Shown: positions 1 to 6,269 of the stretch, piece by piece | How the letters are laid out: the number at the start of each line of letters is the position of its first letter | Position numbering within the stretch: position 1 is the first letter of the stretch | Source: Bacteroidales bacterium | Lineage (GTDB): Bacteria; Bacteroidota; Bacteroidia; Bacteroidales; UBA4181 | Direction: 5' to 3' | Assembly: GCA_031264715.1 (NCBI GenBank) | Contig: JAISDP010000020.1 | Location: 1 to 7,078 of the forward strand | Length of the DNA stretch: 7,078 nucleotides | Position numbers and translations under genes: made by a program | The notes under the pieces: model-generated | The model's input: only the letters and a program-made list of their open reading frames with translations | The model's database searches: none | What the model was told of the DNA's origin: nothing

Positions 1-61
1 AAAAAGACCGGTTTTAAAAAATTTATAGATTTATTAACTTTTTTTAATAGACCGAACATCT

Positions 62-69
62 TATTTTTG
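62..69 (+). promoter_or_regulatory. Bacteroidota-type -7 promoter element for the moxR operon
   Basis: TATTTTTG matches the Bacteroidota sigma-factor -7 consensus TAnnTTTG exactly and is followed by CAC, as is common at such promoters. The -33 box is weak: only a T-run at about 39-45 is present, 16 bp upstream, instead of TTTG. Transcription would begin a few bases downstream, leaving a leader of about 40 nt before the moxR start codon. The rest of 1-116 is AT-rich and shows no gene end or RNA gene that I recognise. Confidence 0.6.
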
Positions 70-116
70 CACTTGCTTTTTTTTTATAAAAATGTAAATT
101 TTATGGCGCTTATAAT

Positions 117-1112
117 ATGAATGAATCAGTAAATATCAAAGAATTAAACGATCGTATCCAGCAGGAAAGTGCGTTTGTCGACCTGATCGGCATCGAGATG
201 AACAAAGTCATTGTTGGGCAGAAGCATTTGGTGGAATGTTTGTTGTTGGGATTATTGTCCGACGGGCACATCCTGTTAGAAGGGCTTCCCGGCCTGGCAA
301 AAACGCTGGCCATCAACACCCTGGCTACCACCGTCGACGCCAAGTTCAGCCGCATACAGTTCACACCCGACCTGTTGCCCGCCGATCTTCTCGGTACGAT
401 GATTTACAGCCAGAAAGAGGAGCAGTTCCTGGTAAAGAAAGGCCCTATTTTCGCCAATTTCATCCTCGCCGACGAAATCAACCGTTCGCCCGCCAAAGTA
501 CAGAGCGCCTTGCTCGAAGCCATGCAGGAAAAGCAGGTAACTATCGGCGGACAGACCTATCCGTTAGACCGGCCTTTCCTTGTGCTGGCTACCCAGAACC
601 CCATCGAGCAGGAAGGAACCTACCCGCTTCCCGAAGCGCAGGTCGACCGTTTCATGCTCAAGGTGGTGATCGACTACCCGTCAAAAGCCGAAGAGCAGCA
701 GATTATCCGCGAAAACCTCGGCCAGGTGTTCCCTACAGCCAACACCATCCTGAAACCTGCCGATATCATGAAGGCTCGCGAAACCGTCAAGGATGTGTAC
801 ATGGACGAAAAAATCGAGCGGTATATTCTCGACCTGGTGTTTGCAACCCGTTATCCCGGCGAATACAGGCTCGATAAGCTCCAGCCGATGATTACCTACG
901 GGGCGTCGCCGCGTGCAAGCATCAACCTGGCGAAAGCGGCCAAAACGTATGCTTTCATCAAACGCCGCGGCTATGTCATCCCCGAGGATGTGCGTGCAAT
1001 ATGCTACGACGTGTTGCGTCACCGCATAGGCCTGTCGTACGAAGCCGAAGCCGAAAACATGACCTCGGTGGACATCATCACCGAAATCATGAACGCTGTA
1101 GAGGTACCATAG
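117..1112 (+). CDS. moxR: MoxR family AAA+ ATPase
   Basis: A 331-residue cytoplasmic AAA+ ATPase of the MoxR family, normal in length. Seen directly: Walker A GLPGLAKT at residues 56-63, Walker B ILADE at 116-120 followed by INRSP, the sensor-1 motif ATQNP at 158-162, and EAQVDRF at about 173-179 with an arginine in the expected region. The C-terminal third (about 220-331) is the helical lid. MoxR proteins are thought to act as chaperone-like ATPases that remodel or activate vWA-domain partners; here the partners would be the DUF58 protein 29 bp downstream and BatA further on. ATG at 117 is chosen because the VGQ and Walker motifs fall at usual distances from it. No Shine-Dalgarno sequence is visible, which is normal for Bacteroidota. 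The substrate is unknown. Confidence 0.95.
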   Translation: MNESVNIKELNDRIQQESAFVDLIGIEMNKVIVGQKHLVECLLLGLLSDGHILLEGLPGLAKTLAINTLATTVDAKFSRIQFTPDLLPADLLGTMIYSQKEEQFLVKKGPIFANFILADEINRSPAKVQSALLEAMQEKQVTIGGQTYPLDRPFLVLATQNPIEQEGTYPLPEAQVDRFMLKVVIDYPSKAEEQQIIRENLGQVFPTANTILKPADIMKARETVKDVYMDEKIERYILDLVFATRYPGEYRLDKLQPMITYGASPRASINLAKAAKTYAFIKRRGYVIPEDVRAICYDVLRHRIGLSYEAEAENMTSVDIITEIMNAVEVP

Positions 1113-1121
1113 AGATTGATT

Positions 1122-1138
1122 ATTGAACATTATTCAAT
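1122..1138. repeat. Short AT-rich inverted repeat ahead of the DUF58 start
   Basis: ATTGAA (1122-1127) and TTCAAT (1133-1138) are perfect inverted arms around a 5-nt spacer, ending 3 nt before the ATG at 1142. In RNA this would be a weak 6-bp hairpin over the ribosome entry region. At this size and composition it could be chance. Confidence 0.25.
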
Positions 1139-1141
1139 GGT

Positions 1142-2008
1142 ATGGATTCAACCGATTTACTGAAGCGAGTACGGAAGATTGAGATCAAGACGCGCGGGTT
1201 GTCGCGGCAAATTTTTGCGGGCGAATACCACAGCGCGTTCAAGGGGCGCGGCATGGCATTCAGCGAGGTGCGCGAATACCAGTATGGCGACGATATCCGC
1301 AATATCGACTGGAACGTTACGGCGCGTTTTGACCACCCGTACGTGAAGGTGTTCGAAGAAGAACGCGAACTGACCGTGATGTTGCTGGCGGACGTGAGCG
1401 GTTCGCGCGAATTCGGCACGGCCATGCGCTTTAAGAAAGCGCTGATGGCTGAAATGTCGGCAGTGTTGGCTTTTTCGGCCACACAAAACAACGACAAGGT
1501 AGGCGTCATCCTGTTTTCGGATAAGGTGGAAAAATTCATCCCGCCCAAAAAAGGACGGCAACATATCCTGCGTGTGATCCGCGAACTGATTGAATTCGAA
1601 CCCGAAAACACACGAACCGATGTGTCCGTAGCCTTGCAATACCTCACCAATGCCATCAAAAAACGGAGCACGGCTTTCGTGATCTCCGACTTTATCAGTC
1701 CCCCGTTCGAAGATGCGCTGAAAATTGCTTCGCGCAAGCACGATGTGGTAGCTCTCCGCGTCTATGACGCTCATGAAGCGCAGATGCCTTCCATCGGACT
1801 GGTACAGTTCCGCGATGCCGAGACCGGACAAACGCTTTGGGCGGATACATCCAGCGCAAGGGTCAGGCATCAATACGAGCAGCATTGGAATGGTATCCAG
1901 CGCAAGCTCGACGAGACTTTCCGCCGCAGCGGTATCGACAATACCTTCATCCGCACCGACGAGGATTATGTCAAACCGTTGATGAAGCTGTTCAAACAGA
2001 GAGGGTAG
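1142..2008 (+). CDS. DUF58 domain-containing protein (vWA-like), bat locus
   Basis: A 288-residue DUF58 protein, the usual genetic partner of MoxR. The family signature is clear: GRGMAFSEVREY at 35-46, then YGDDIRNIDWNVTAR at 48-62. A vWA-like MIDAS motif, DVSGS, lies at 84-88 (Asp84, Ser86, Ser88). The central segment VGVILFSDKVEKFIPP (about 114-129) and the TDV at about 160-162 fit the remainder of a vWA fold. No signal peptide or membrane segment is visible, so it is probably cytoplasmic or peripheral. The gene follows moxR by 29 bp on the same strand with no terminator between, so co-transcription is likely. In Bacteroidota bat operons the BatD-like and batA genes normally come next; here they are displaced by about 2.1 kb. 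Confidence 0.93.
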   Translation: MDSTDLLKRVRKIEIKTRGLSRQIFAGEYHSAFKGRGMAFSEVREYQYGDDIRNIDWNVTARFDHPYVKVFEEERELTVMLLADVSGSREFGTAMRFKKALMAEMSAVLAFSATQNNDKVGVILFSDKVEKFIPPKKGRQHILRVIRELIEFEPENTRTDVSVALQYLTNAIKKRSTAFVISDFISPPFEDALKIASRKHDVVALRVYDAHEAQMPSIGLVQFRDAETGQTLWADTSSARVRHQYEQHWNGIQRKLDETFRRSGIDNTFIRTDEDYVKPLMKLFKQRG

Positions 2009-2028
2009 TCATTTTTGATGAATGTAAG

Positions 2029-2100
2029 ATGATGGATACCCAAAAAAACACCGATTTAGAAATAAAGATACTGATGGGTCAAAATAAAAACCAAGAGTAG
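2029..2100 (+). CDS. Possible 23-codon micro-ORF upstream of the ORF6N gene
   Basis: Starts with two consecutive ATGs (2029 and 2032) and encodes a short, polar, Lys/Asn/Gln-rich peptide with no hydrophobic segment. Its TAG stop at 2098-2100 is separated by a single base from the ATG of the ORF6N gene at 2102, a spacing compatible with translational coupling. The reading frame is open further upstream, but only through the out-of-frame 3' part of the DUF58 gene, so that extension is not meaningful. No family is recognised. It may be a leader peptide, a gene remnant or chance. Confidence 0.25.
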   Translation: MMDTQKNTDLEIKILMGQNKNQE

Positions 2101-2101
2101 C

Positions 2102-2653
2102 ATGGACGACATTGTAAAATTTAACGCGGTTGAAAGCAAAATTATCACCATACGCGGTCAACAGGTGATACTTGACAGTGACGTGGCCGAATTGTACGGG
2201 GTAGAAACCAAACGGATAAATGAAGCCGTTAAAAATAATCCCGAGAAATTTCCTGATGGATATATTGTACATCTATCTGAAAAAGAACATACTAAACTGG
2301 TCGAAAATTTCGACCGGTTCAATATGCTAAAGCACGCTTCAGTAACCTCCAAGGCTTTCACAGAAAAGGGGTTATACATGCTGGCTACCATCCTCAAAAG
2401 CGCGAAAGCCACGCAAACCACCATCGCCATCGTGGAAACGTATGCCAAAATACGTGAATTGTCACGTACGGTAGCTGAACTGTCCGAATCGCCGGAGAAA
2501 TTCAAGCAAAAATCACTGATGCAGAAAAGCGGTGACATCATTGCCGACCTGCTGGGAGACGACATGAAAATTTCCGACACCGAAACAAGTATCGAATTGA
2601 ATTTTGCGGTACTCAAGTTCAAGCATACCGTCAAAAAGAAACAAAATAAATAA
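2102..2653 (+). CDS. ORF6N domain-containing DNA-binding protein
   Basis: A 183-residue protein with an N-terminal ORF6N domain at about residues 13-100. The hallmark stretch is IRGQQVILDSDVAELYGV at 17-34, followed by TKRINEAVKNN and FPDGYIVHLSEKE. This domain, first defined in phage and viral KilA-N/Ant-type proteins, is a presumed DNA-binding module. The C-terminal half (about 105-183) is helical and charged and ends in a basic tail (KHTVKKKQNK). Solitary ORF6N genes are common in Bacteroidota chromosomes, and their function is mostly unknown. No integrase, phage structural gene or repressor is adjacent. It sits 93 bp after the DUF58 gene and looks AT-richer than its neighbours, consistent with an acquired gene. 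A near-match to the -7 consensus (CATTTTTG, 2010-2017) lies upstream. The family call is firm; any regulatory role is inference. Confidence 0.85.
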   Translation: MDDIVKFNAVESKIITIRGQQVILDSDVAELYGVETKRINEAVKNNPEKFPDGYIVHLSEKEHTKLVENFDRFNMLKHASVTSKAFTEKGLYMLATILKSAKATQTTIAIVETYAKIRELSRTVAELSESPEKFKQKSLMQKSGDIIADLLGDDMKISDTETSIELNFAVLKFKHTVKKKQNK

Positions 2654-2676
2654 CCGAAAATTCGAAAATGATGTGC

Positions 2677-2684
2677 GATTTTTG
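2677..2684 (+). promoter_or_regulatory. Candidate -7 element upstream of the antitoxin gene
   Basis: GATTTTTG differs from TAnnTTTG at the first position and lies 28 bp before the antitoxin ATG. No TTTG-type -33 box is seen at the right distance, so this is weak evidence for an independent promoter. Confidence 0.25.
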
Positions 2685-2712
2685 CAATATTTATACGTAA
2701 AAACATAAATTG

Positions 2713-2964
2713 ATGAATGTTAAATTGACAATACAGTTGGATGATAATCTGATACATGCGGCAAAAACGTATGCCCGCGGAAAAAATGTGAGTTTGTCGA
2801 AAATGATTGAATCCTATTTAAAGTTTGTTACTTCAGAAGAATCCCAAATGAAAGATACCGAAATCACCCCGCTTGTGAAAAGTTTGAGCGGAGTAATTGA
2901 ATTGTCGCCGGAGTTTGATTACAAAACAGAATACGGCAATCATTTATTGGAAAAATACAAATGA
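2713..2964 (+). CDS. DUF6364-type ribbon-helix-helix antitoxin, apparently orphan
   Basis: An 83-residue protein resembling the DUF6364 family of Bacteroidota antitoxins. Residues 3-9 (VKLTIQL) form the expected ribbon strand. Helix one is at about 11-22 and a second helix follows the turn in SLSKMIESYLK at 27-37, together a ribbon-helix-helix DNA-binding fold. The tail carries the usual TPLVKSLSG at 52-60 and an acidic/aromatic end, FDYKTEY...LLEKYK, which in paired systems contacts the toxin. ATG at 2713 is chosen over the TTG immediately before it because the family begins MN.KLT. Antitoxins of this type normally overlap a PIN-domain ribonuclease gene. Here an ATG overlaps the stop codon (ATGA at 2961-2964), but the following frame stops after 15 codons, so no toxin is encoded. 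The gene itself looks intact. Confidence 0.8.
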   Translation: MNVKLTIQLDDNLIHAAKTYARGKNVSLSKMIESYLKFVTSEESQMKDTEITPLVKSLSGVIELSPEFDYKTEYGNHLLEKYK

Positions 2965-3008
2965 AGAACTTGACGTTTTGCGGTGGAAAATTTTCACCGC
3001 AAAACTGA
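2961..3008 (+). pseudogene. Possible remnant start of a lost PIN-type toxin gene
   Basis: An ATG overlaps the antitoxin stop as ATGA, the arrangement typical of antitoxin/PIN-toxin pairs. The frame begins MKNL, like the opening of many PIN toxins (MKNLFLDTN...), then diverges and reaches TGA at 3006-3008 after 15 codons. The LDTN catalytic aspartate motif is absent and nothing PIN-like follows before the VOC gene. The remnant reading is inference from four residues and gene position; chance is a real alternative. Confidence 0.3.
2976..3004. repeat. Perfect 10-bp inverted repeat (stem-loop), possible terminator
   Basis: The arms TTTTGCGGTG (2976-2985) and CACCGCAAAA (2995-3004) are exact reverse complements around a 9-nt AT-rich spacer, which can add A-T pairs with one bulged G. 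It lies 11 bp after the antitoxin stop. The RNA hairpin has a GC core with A/U ends but is not followed by a U-run, so it is not a canonical intrinsic terminator. It could act as a bidirectional terminator, a 3' stabiliser, or be the trace of an excised mobile sequence. Confidence 0.7.
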
Positions 3009-3037
3009 TTGTCTGAATTAAAAGCATCTAAAGGAAA

Positions 3038-4096
3038 ATGGAAAAAATTATTTACGGGATACAGCAATTAGGAGTCGGCGTGAGCGATGCCGTGGCCGGG
3101 TTTCAATGGTACGGGCGGATGCTGGGCGCGGATGTCAAAGTATTCGACGACAGCAACGAAGCTACCTATATGGCGCCGTACATGGGCGGCAGTCCGCACC
3201 GGAAACACGCCATCCTGGCGGCCAACCTCCAGGGCGGCAGTTGCTGCGAGATATGGCAGTTCATGGACAGGACGCCGCAAGCCCCGAAAGAAGAAATCTC
3301 CATCGGTGATTTGGGCATATACGCCGCCAAAATCAAAGCAAAAAATATCCATGAAGCGCATAAGGACATCAAGCGCAAAGGCGGCATCGTGAGCGACATC
3401 CTGCAAAACCCGGACAAACAGTCGTTCTTTTACATGGACGACCTCCATGGCAATAAGCTGCAGGTGATTGAGTCGTACGAATGGTTCAAGCCAAACAAGC
3501 GCCATGCCACGGGCGGCGTTTGCGGATGTATCATTGGGGTGAGCGATGTGGAACAATCCCGTAAGCTCTACAGCGATGTGTTGGGTTACGACATGGCGGT
3601 ATATGACGAAACCGGCGTTTTCGCAGACTTTGCACCCCTGAAAGGCGGCGAGGGGAAATTTCGTCGTGTGTTGCTGACCCATTCGAAGGAACGGCGCGGA
3701 AGTATGGCCGCATTGCTTGGCCGTAGCCGGATAGAGCTGGTACAAGCCCTGTCGGAAACGCCCTGTAAGATTTTCGAAGGCCGCTATTGGGGCGATATTG
3801 GTTTTATCCACCTGTGTTTTGATATTCACGGCATGGAGACCCTGAAAGCGGAGTGTGCCGCAGCAGGCTTCCCGTTTACGGTCGAAAGCGACCATGCCTT
3901 CAAGATGGGCGAAGCAGCCGGACATTGGAGTTATCTTGAAGATCCCGACGGCACGCTGATAGAGTTTGTGGAAACCAAGAAAATACCTTTGGCGAAGAAA
4001 TGGCGCTGGTACCTCAACCTCGAAAAGCGAGATCCGCACAAGCCCTTGCCGCGCTGGATGATTGCCGCGCTGGGAATGAACAGGGTAAAAATGTAA
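3038..4096 (+). CDS. VOC family protein with two glyoxalase-fold domains
   Basis: A 352-residue protein built from two vicinal-oxygen-chelate (glyoxalase/dioxygenase fold) modules. Module one spans about 4-147, opening with GIQQLGVGVSD and closing with FYMDDLHGNKLQVIES. Module two spans about 160-313, opening with CGCIIGVSDVEQSRKLYSDVLGY and closing with WSYLEDPDGTLIEFVE. Candidate metal ligands in module two are His258 (FIHLCFD) and Glu309 (LIEFVE); in module one, Glu71 and Glu145 occupy comparable places. A basic tail of about 40 residues follows. VOC enzymes bind a divalent metal and catalyse isomerisations, dioxygenations or thiol additions; the substrate cannot be read from this sequence. 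No signal peptide is seen, so it is probably cytoplasmic. AGGA at 3032-3035 lies only 2 nt before the ATG. Base composition resembles the bat genes rather than the preceding AT-rich patch. It is 34 bp upstream of the BatD-like gene with no terminator between, so they may be co-transcribed. Confidence 0.88.
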   Translation: MEKIIYGIQQLGVGVSDAVAGFQWYGRMLGADVKVFDDSNEATYMAPYMGGSPHRKHAILAANLQGGSCCEIWQFMDRTPQAPKEEISIGDLGIYAAKIKAKNIHEAHKDIKRKGGIVSDILQNPDKQSFFYMDDLHGNKLQVIESYEWFKPNKRHATGGVCGCIIGVSDVEQSRKLYSDVLGYDMAVYDETGVFADFAPLKGGEGKFRRVLLTHSKERRGSMAALLGRSRIELVQALSETPCKIFEGRYWGDIGFIHLCFDIHGMETLKAECAAAGFPFTVESDHAFKMGEAAGHWSYLEDPDGTLIEFVETKKIPLAKKWRWYLNLEKRDPHKPLPRWMIAALGMNRVKM

Positions 4097-4130
4097 TCCG
4101 TGAAGTGAAGAACAACTTTATTAATTAAGA

Positions 4131-5189
4131 ATGAATGTCAGCCAAAAATCAACAATGATCAGATATTTCATCACATTACTTTTCGTCGTCAGTCCGTTTG
4201 CAGGCGCCGGGGCGCAGTCCGTACAGGTCAATGCACGGTTCGACAGCACGGCGATCATGATCGGCGACCAGATCAAGCTGCATATCGAGCTGGAGCGGCA
4301 GAAGGATGTACGTGTGCAGTTCCCTGCGTGGGCGGATACGTTGACCCGCCATATCGAAATCGTAGAAACCTGTCCTGTCGACTCGACTCCGGCAGCAAAC
4401 GGCATGATGCGCCTGAAGCAGGACATCCTGGTAACGAGCTTCGACAGCGGACGCCATGTGCTGCCGCCGATACGCTTCCCGTTTGTGGCCGACGGACACG
4501 CGGATACCGTCGCTACGCGGCCAATATACCTGGATGTGCTTACCGTGCCGTTAGACACGACACAAAACTTCGCCGATATTAAGCCTGTCTATAAGGTGCC
4601 TGTCGGCTGGGCCGATATTTGGCCGTGGCTGTTGGGCTTCGGATTGCTGTTACTTGCTTCTGCCCTCATTGGGTTTGGCATCTACGCCTTTATCCGCAGG
4701 CGCAACAACAAGCCGATTTTTCGTGCGCCCAAGCCCGCCGAACCGCCGCATATCACGGCATTACGAGAGTTGGACAGGCTACGCGGCGAAAAGTTGTGGC
4801 AAAACAACCGCACGAAAGATTATTACACCCGCCTGTCGGACATTGTGCGTACCTATATCGAGGGCCGTTTCGACGTGCGGGCGATGGAAATGACCAGCGA
4901 CGAAATTTTGGGCGGATTGCGAAATGCAGGGTTTGAGGACAACAACCTGGTCGACAGGCTTCGCAAGCTCTTTTTGTTGGCCGATTTGGTGAAATTTGCC
5001 AAAGCCGGTCCGCTTCCCGACGAAAATGAAACGTCGATGCTCGATAGCTACCTGTTTGTGAACAACACCAAAATAGAAATCGGTGATGACAAGGAAAACA
5101 TTGAGGAAACCGCCATTGATGTCAAAGCGTCGACGGATGGTATCATCACCAAAAATGCGTATCAACAGGAAAAATCAGGAATAATATGA
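4131..5189 (+). CDS. BatD-like membrane-anchored protein of the bat locus
   Basis: A 352-residue envelope protein. Residues 9-28 form a signal peptide (MIRYFITLLFVV core, AGA-QS as likely cleavage site). An extracytoplasmic beta-rich domain at about 30-160 (VNARFDSTAIMIGDQIKLHIELE...) resembles the Ig-like oxygen-tolerance repeats of BatD. A transmembrane helix runs from about 163 to 188 and is followed by a basic stop-transfer RRRNN. The cytoplasmic domain (about 200-310) contains DYYTRLSDIVRTYIEGRF, as seen in DUF4381/BatD-like tails. This type of protein commonly lies between DUF58 and BatA in Bacteroidota. It probably helps link periplasmic sensing or scaffolding to the MoxR/vWA machinery, but this is inference. 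The start could instead be ATG 4155 (residue 9), which would give a tighter signal peptide. Its stop overlaps the batA start (ATGA), indicating translational coupling. It is shorter than full-length BatD. Confidence 0.8.
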   Translation: MNVSQKSTMIRYFITLLFVVSPFAGAGAQSVQVNARFDSTAIMIGDQIKLHIELERQKDVRVQFPAWADTLTRHIEIVETCPVDSTPAANGMMRLKQDILVTSFDSGRHVLPPIRFPFVADGHADTVATRPIYLDVLTVPLDTTQNFADIKPVYKVPVGWADIWPWLLGFGLLLLASALIGFGIYAFIRRRNNKPIFRAPKPAEPPHITALRELDRLRGEKLWQNNRTKDYYTRLSDIVRTYIEGRFDVRAMEMTSDEILGGLRNAGFEDNNLVDRLRKLFLLADLVKFAKAGPLPDENETSMLDSYLFVNNTKIEIGDDKENIEETAIDVKASTDGIITKNAYQQEKSGII

Positions 5190-6160
5190 ATTACACCTTT
5201 GCCAATCCCCAGTTTTTCTGGCTGTTCGTCGCTTGGGCTGCATCTGTAGGATGGTATATCTGGCGGCAGAACCGTCTCAGTCCGCACCTGCAGGTATCTT
5301 CTCTCGAAGGGCTGAAAGGCATCATGACGGCGCGCCCTGTATTGCGGCACGGACTGTTTGTGTTGCGGATGATCGCTTTTGCGTTGATCATCGTGGTGCT
5401 GGCGCGGCCGCAGTCGAGCAACCAGTGGGAAAGCGTCACCACCGAAGGGATTGATATTGTGATGGCGTTAGATATTTCGGGCAGTATGTTGGCGCAGGAC
5501 TTTAAGCCCGATCGTCTCGAAGCCGCCAAGAAAGTCGCCACGCAGTTTATTTCGGGACGTCCCAACGACCGCATCGGGCTGGTGATTTTCAGTGGCGAAA
5601 GTTTTACGCAATGTCCGCTAACGACCGATCACACAGCGCTTGTCAACCTGTTCAACGGCGTGCACAGCGGGATGATCGAAGATGGAACGGCTATCGGGCT
5701 TGGGCTGGCCAATGCCGTGAACCGTATCAAGGACAGCGACGCCGTCAGCAAGGTGATGATCCTGCTCACCGACGGGGTGAACAACCGCGGCTCCATAGAT
5801 CCGACGACCGCCGCCGAAATCGCCAAAACATTCGGTATTCGCGTATACACCATTGGCGTGGGTTCGCGCGGAACGGCGCCCTATCCGATACAGACCCCGC
5901 TCGGCAACATGGAAACGCAGATTGACGAGGATTTGCTCAAAAATATTGCCCAAATGACCGACGGCCTTTATTTCCGGGCAACCGACAACGATAACCTCAA
6001 AAAGGTATACGAAGAAATCGACCGGTTGGAGAAGTCGAAAATCAGCGTTCAGGAGCATCACAAGAAATCCGAGGAGTACCTGAAATTTGCTGTTGCCGCG
6101 GCATTGCTGCTGTTGCTGGAAATTTTATTGAGGTACACCGTGTTGCGCCATTTGCCGTAG
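5186..6160 (+). CDS. batA: BatA, vWA domain membrane protein (aerotolerance operon)
   Basis: A 324-residue inner-membrane protein with normal BatA architecture. A membrane helix lies at about 8-26 (FANPQFFWLF is the usual N-terminal style), a second at about 56-73, then a vWA domain at about 88-280, and a final helix at about 300-318. The MIDAS metal site is complete: DISGS at 96-100, Thr168 in EDGTAIG, and Asp196 in LLTDGVN. The vWA domain therefore faces the side opposite to the short loops and should bind Mg2+ or Mn2+ and a protein ligand. AGGA at 5177-5180, 5 nt before the ATG, is a good Shine-Dalgarno, and the start overlaps the previous gene's stop. In Bacteroides, Bat proteins are linked to aerotolerance. 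Normally batB, a TPR gene (batC), batD and batE follow; here the locus stops after batA. Confidence 0.93.
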   Translation: MNYTFANPQFFWLFVAWAASVGWYIWRQNRLSPHLQVSSLEGLKGIMTARPVLRHGLFVLRMIAFALIIVVLARPQSSNQWESVTTEGIDIVMALDISGSMLAQDFKPDRLEAAKKVATQFISGRPNDRIGLVIFSGESFTQCPLTTDHTALVNLFNGVHSGMIEDGTAIGLGLANAVNRIKDSDAVSKVMILLTDGVNNRGSIDPTTAAEIAKTFGIRVYTIGVGSRGTAPYPIQTPLGNMETQIDEDLLKNIAQMTDGLYFRATDNDNLKKVYEEIDRLEKSKISVQEHHKKSEEYLKFAVAAALLLLLEILLRYTVLRHLP

Positions 6161-6170
6161 AATACCGCCG

Positions 6171-6199
6171 TCATCCCTCTCCTGTGAAGAGGGCCGGGG
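6171..6199. repeat. CCCTCTCC-type intergenic palindromic repeat
   Basis: CCCTCT (6175-6180) and AGAGGG (6188-6193) are inverted arms around a 7-nt loop, followed by CCGGGG. The arrangement TCATCCCTCTCC...GAGAGGGCCGGGG resembles a palindromic repeat that I recall as scattered between genes of many Bacteroidota genomes. It starts 10 bp after the batA stop and may terminate or stabilise the bat transcript. There is no U-run after the hairpin. Copy number in this genome cannot be judged from one window. Confidence 0.5.
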
Positions 6200-6261
6200 A
6201 AAAGTTTGACTATTTGCCGGGCATTTTCGCTAATGTGAACTTAAAATCGCTGTTTTTTATT

Positions 6262-6269
6262 TACTTTTG
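6262..6269 (+). promoter_or_regulatory. kdsD: Bacteroidota-type -7 promoter element for kdsD
   Basis: TACTTTTG matches TAnnTTTG exactly and is followed by TAG; it lies 33 bp before the kdsD ATG, giving a short leader. No clear TTTG -33 box is seen around 6238-6245. Together with the palindrome after batA, it suggests kdsD begins a separate transcription unit. Confidence 0.6.

Noticed and set aside
1157..1885. Long minus-strand open frame opposite DUF58
   Set aside because: Rich in His, Arg, Phe and Val in the pattern expected of antisense reading of a GC-biased gene; the + strand DUF58 motifs explain the region fully.
2029..2110. Programmed frameshift at the A AAA AAC slippery heptamer (2043-2049) joining the micro-ORF to ORF6N
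   Set aside because: The heptamer is in the right phase for a -1 slip, but ORF6N is in the +1 frame relative to the micro-ORF, so a -1 shift does not connect them.
3068..4039. Long minus-strand open frame opposite the VOC gene
   Set aside because: It is the antisense shadow of a strong coding frame with clear VOC motifs; its translation shows no recognisable domain and no promoter or start context supports it.
2713..4096. VOC protein as the toxin partner of the antitoxin, or as an antibiotic-resistance enzyme
   Set aside because: The VOC gene is separated by a hairpin and 73 bp, is a full-length two-domain metal enzyme unlike known toxins, and shows no specific resemblance to the short single-domain fosfomycin or bleomycin resistance proteins.
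117..6160. MoxR-vWA type anti-phage (NTPase conflict) system
   Set aside because: The components match the conserved Bat envelope locus in domain make-up, with membrane-anchored BatA and a signal-peptide BatD-like protein and no nuclease, protease or other effector. The ORF6N and antitoxin genes alone do not make a defence system.
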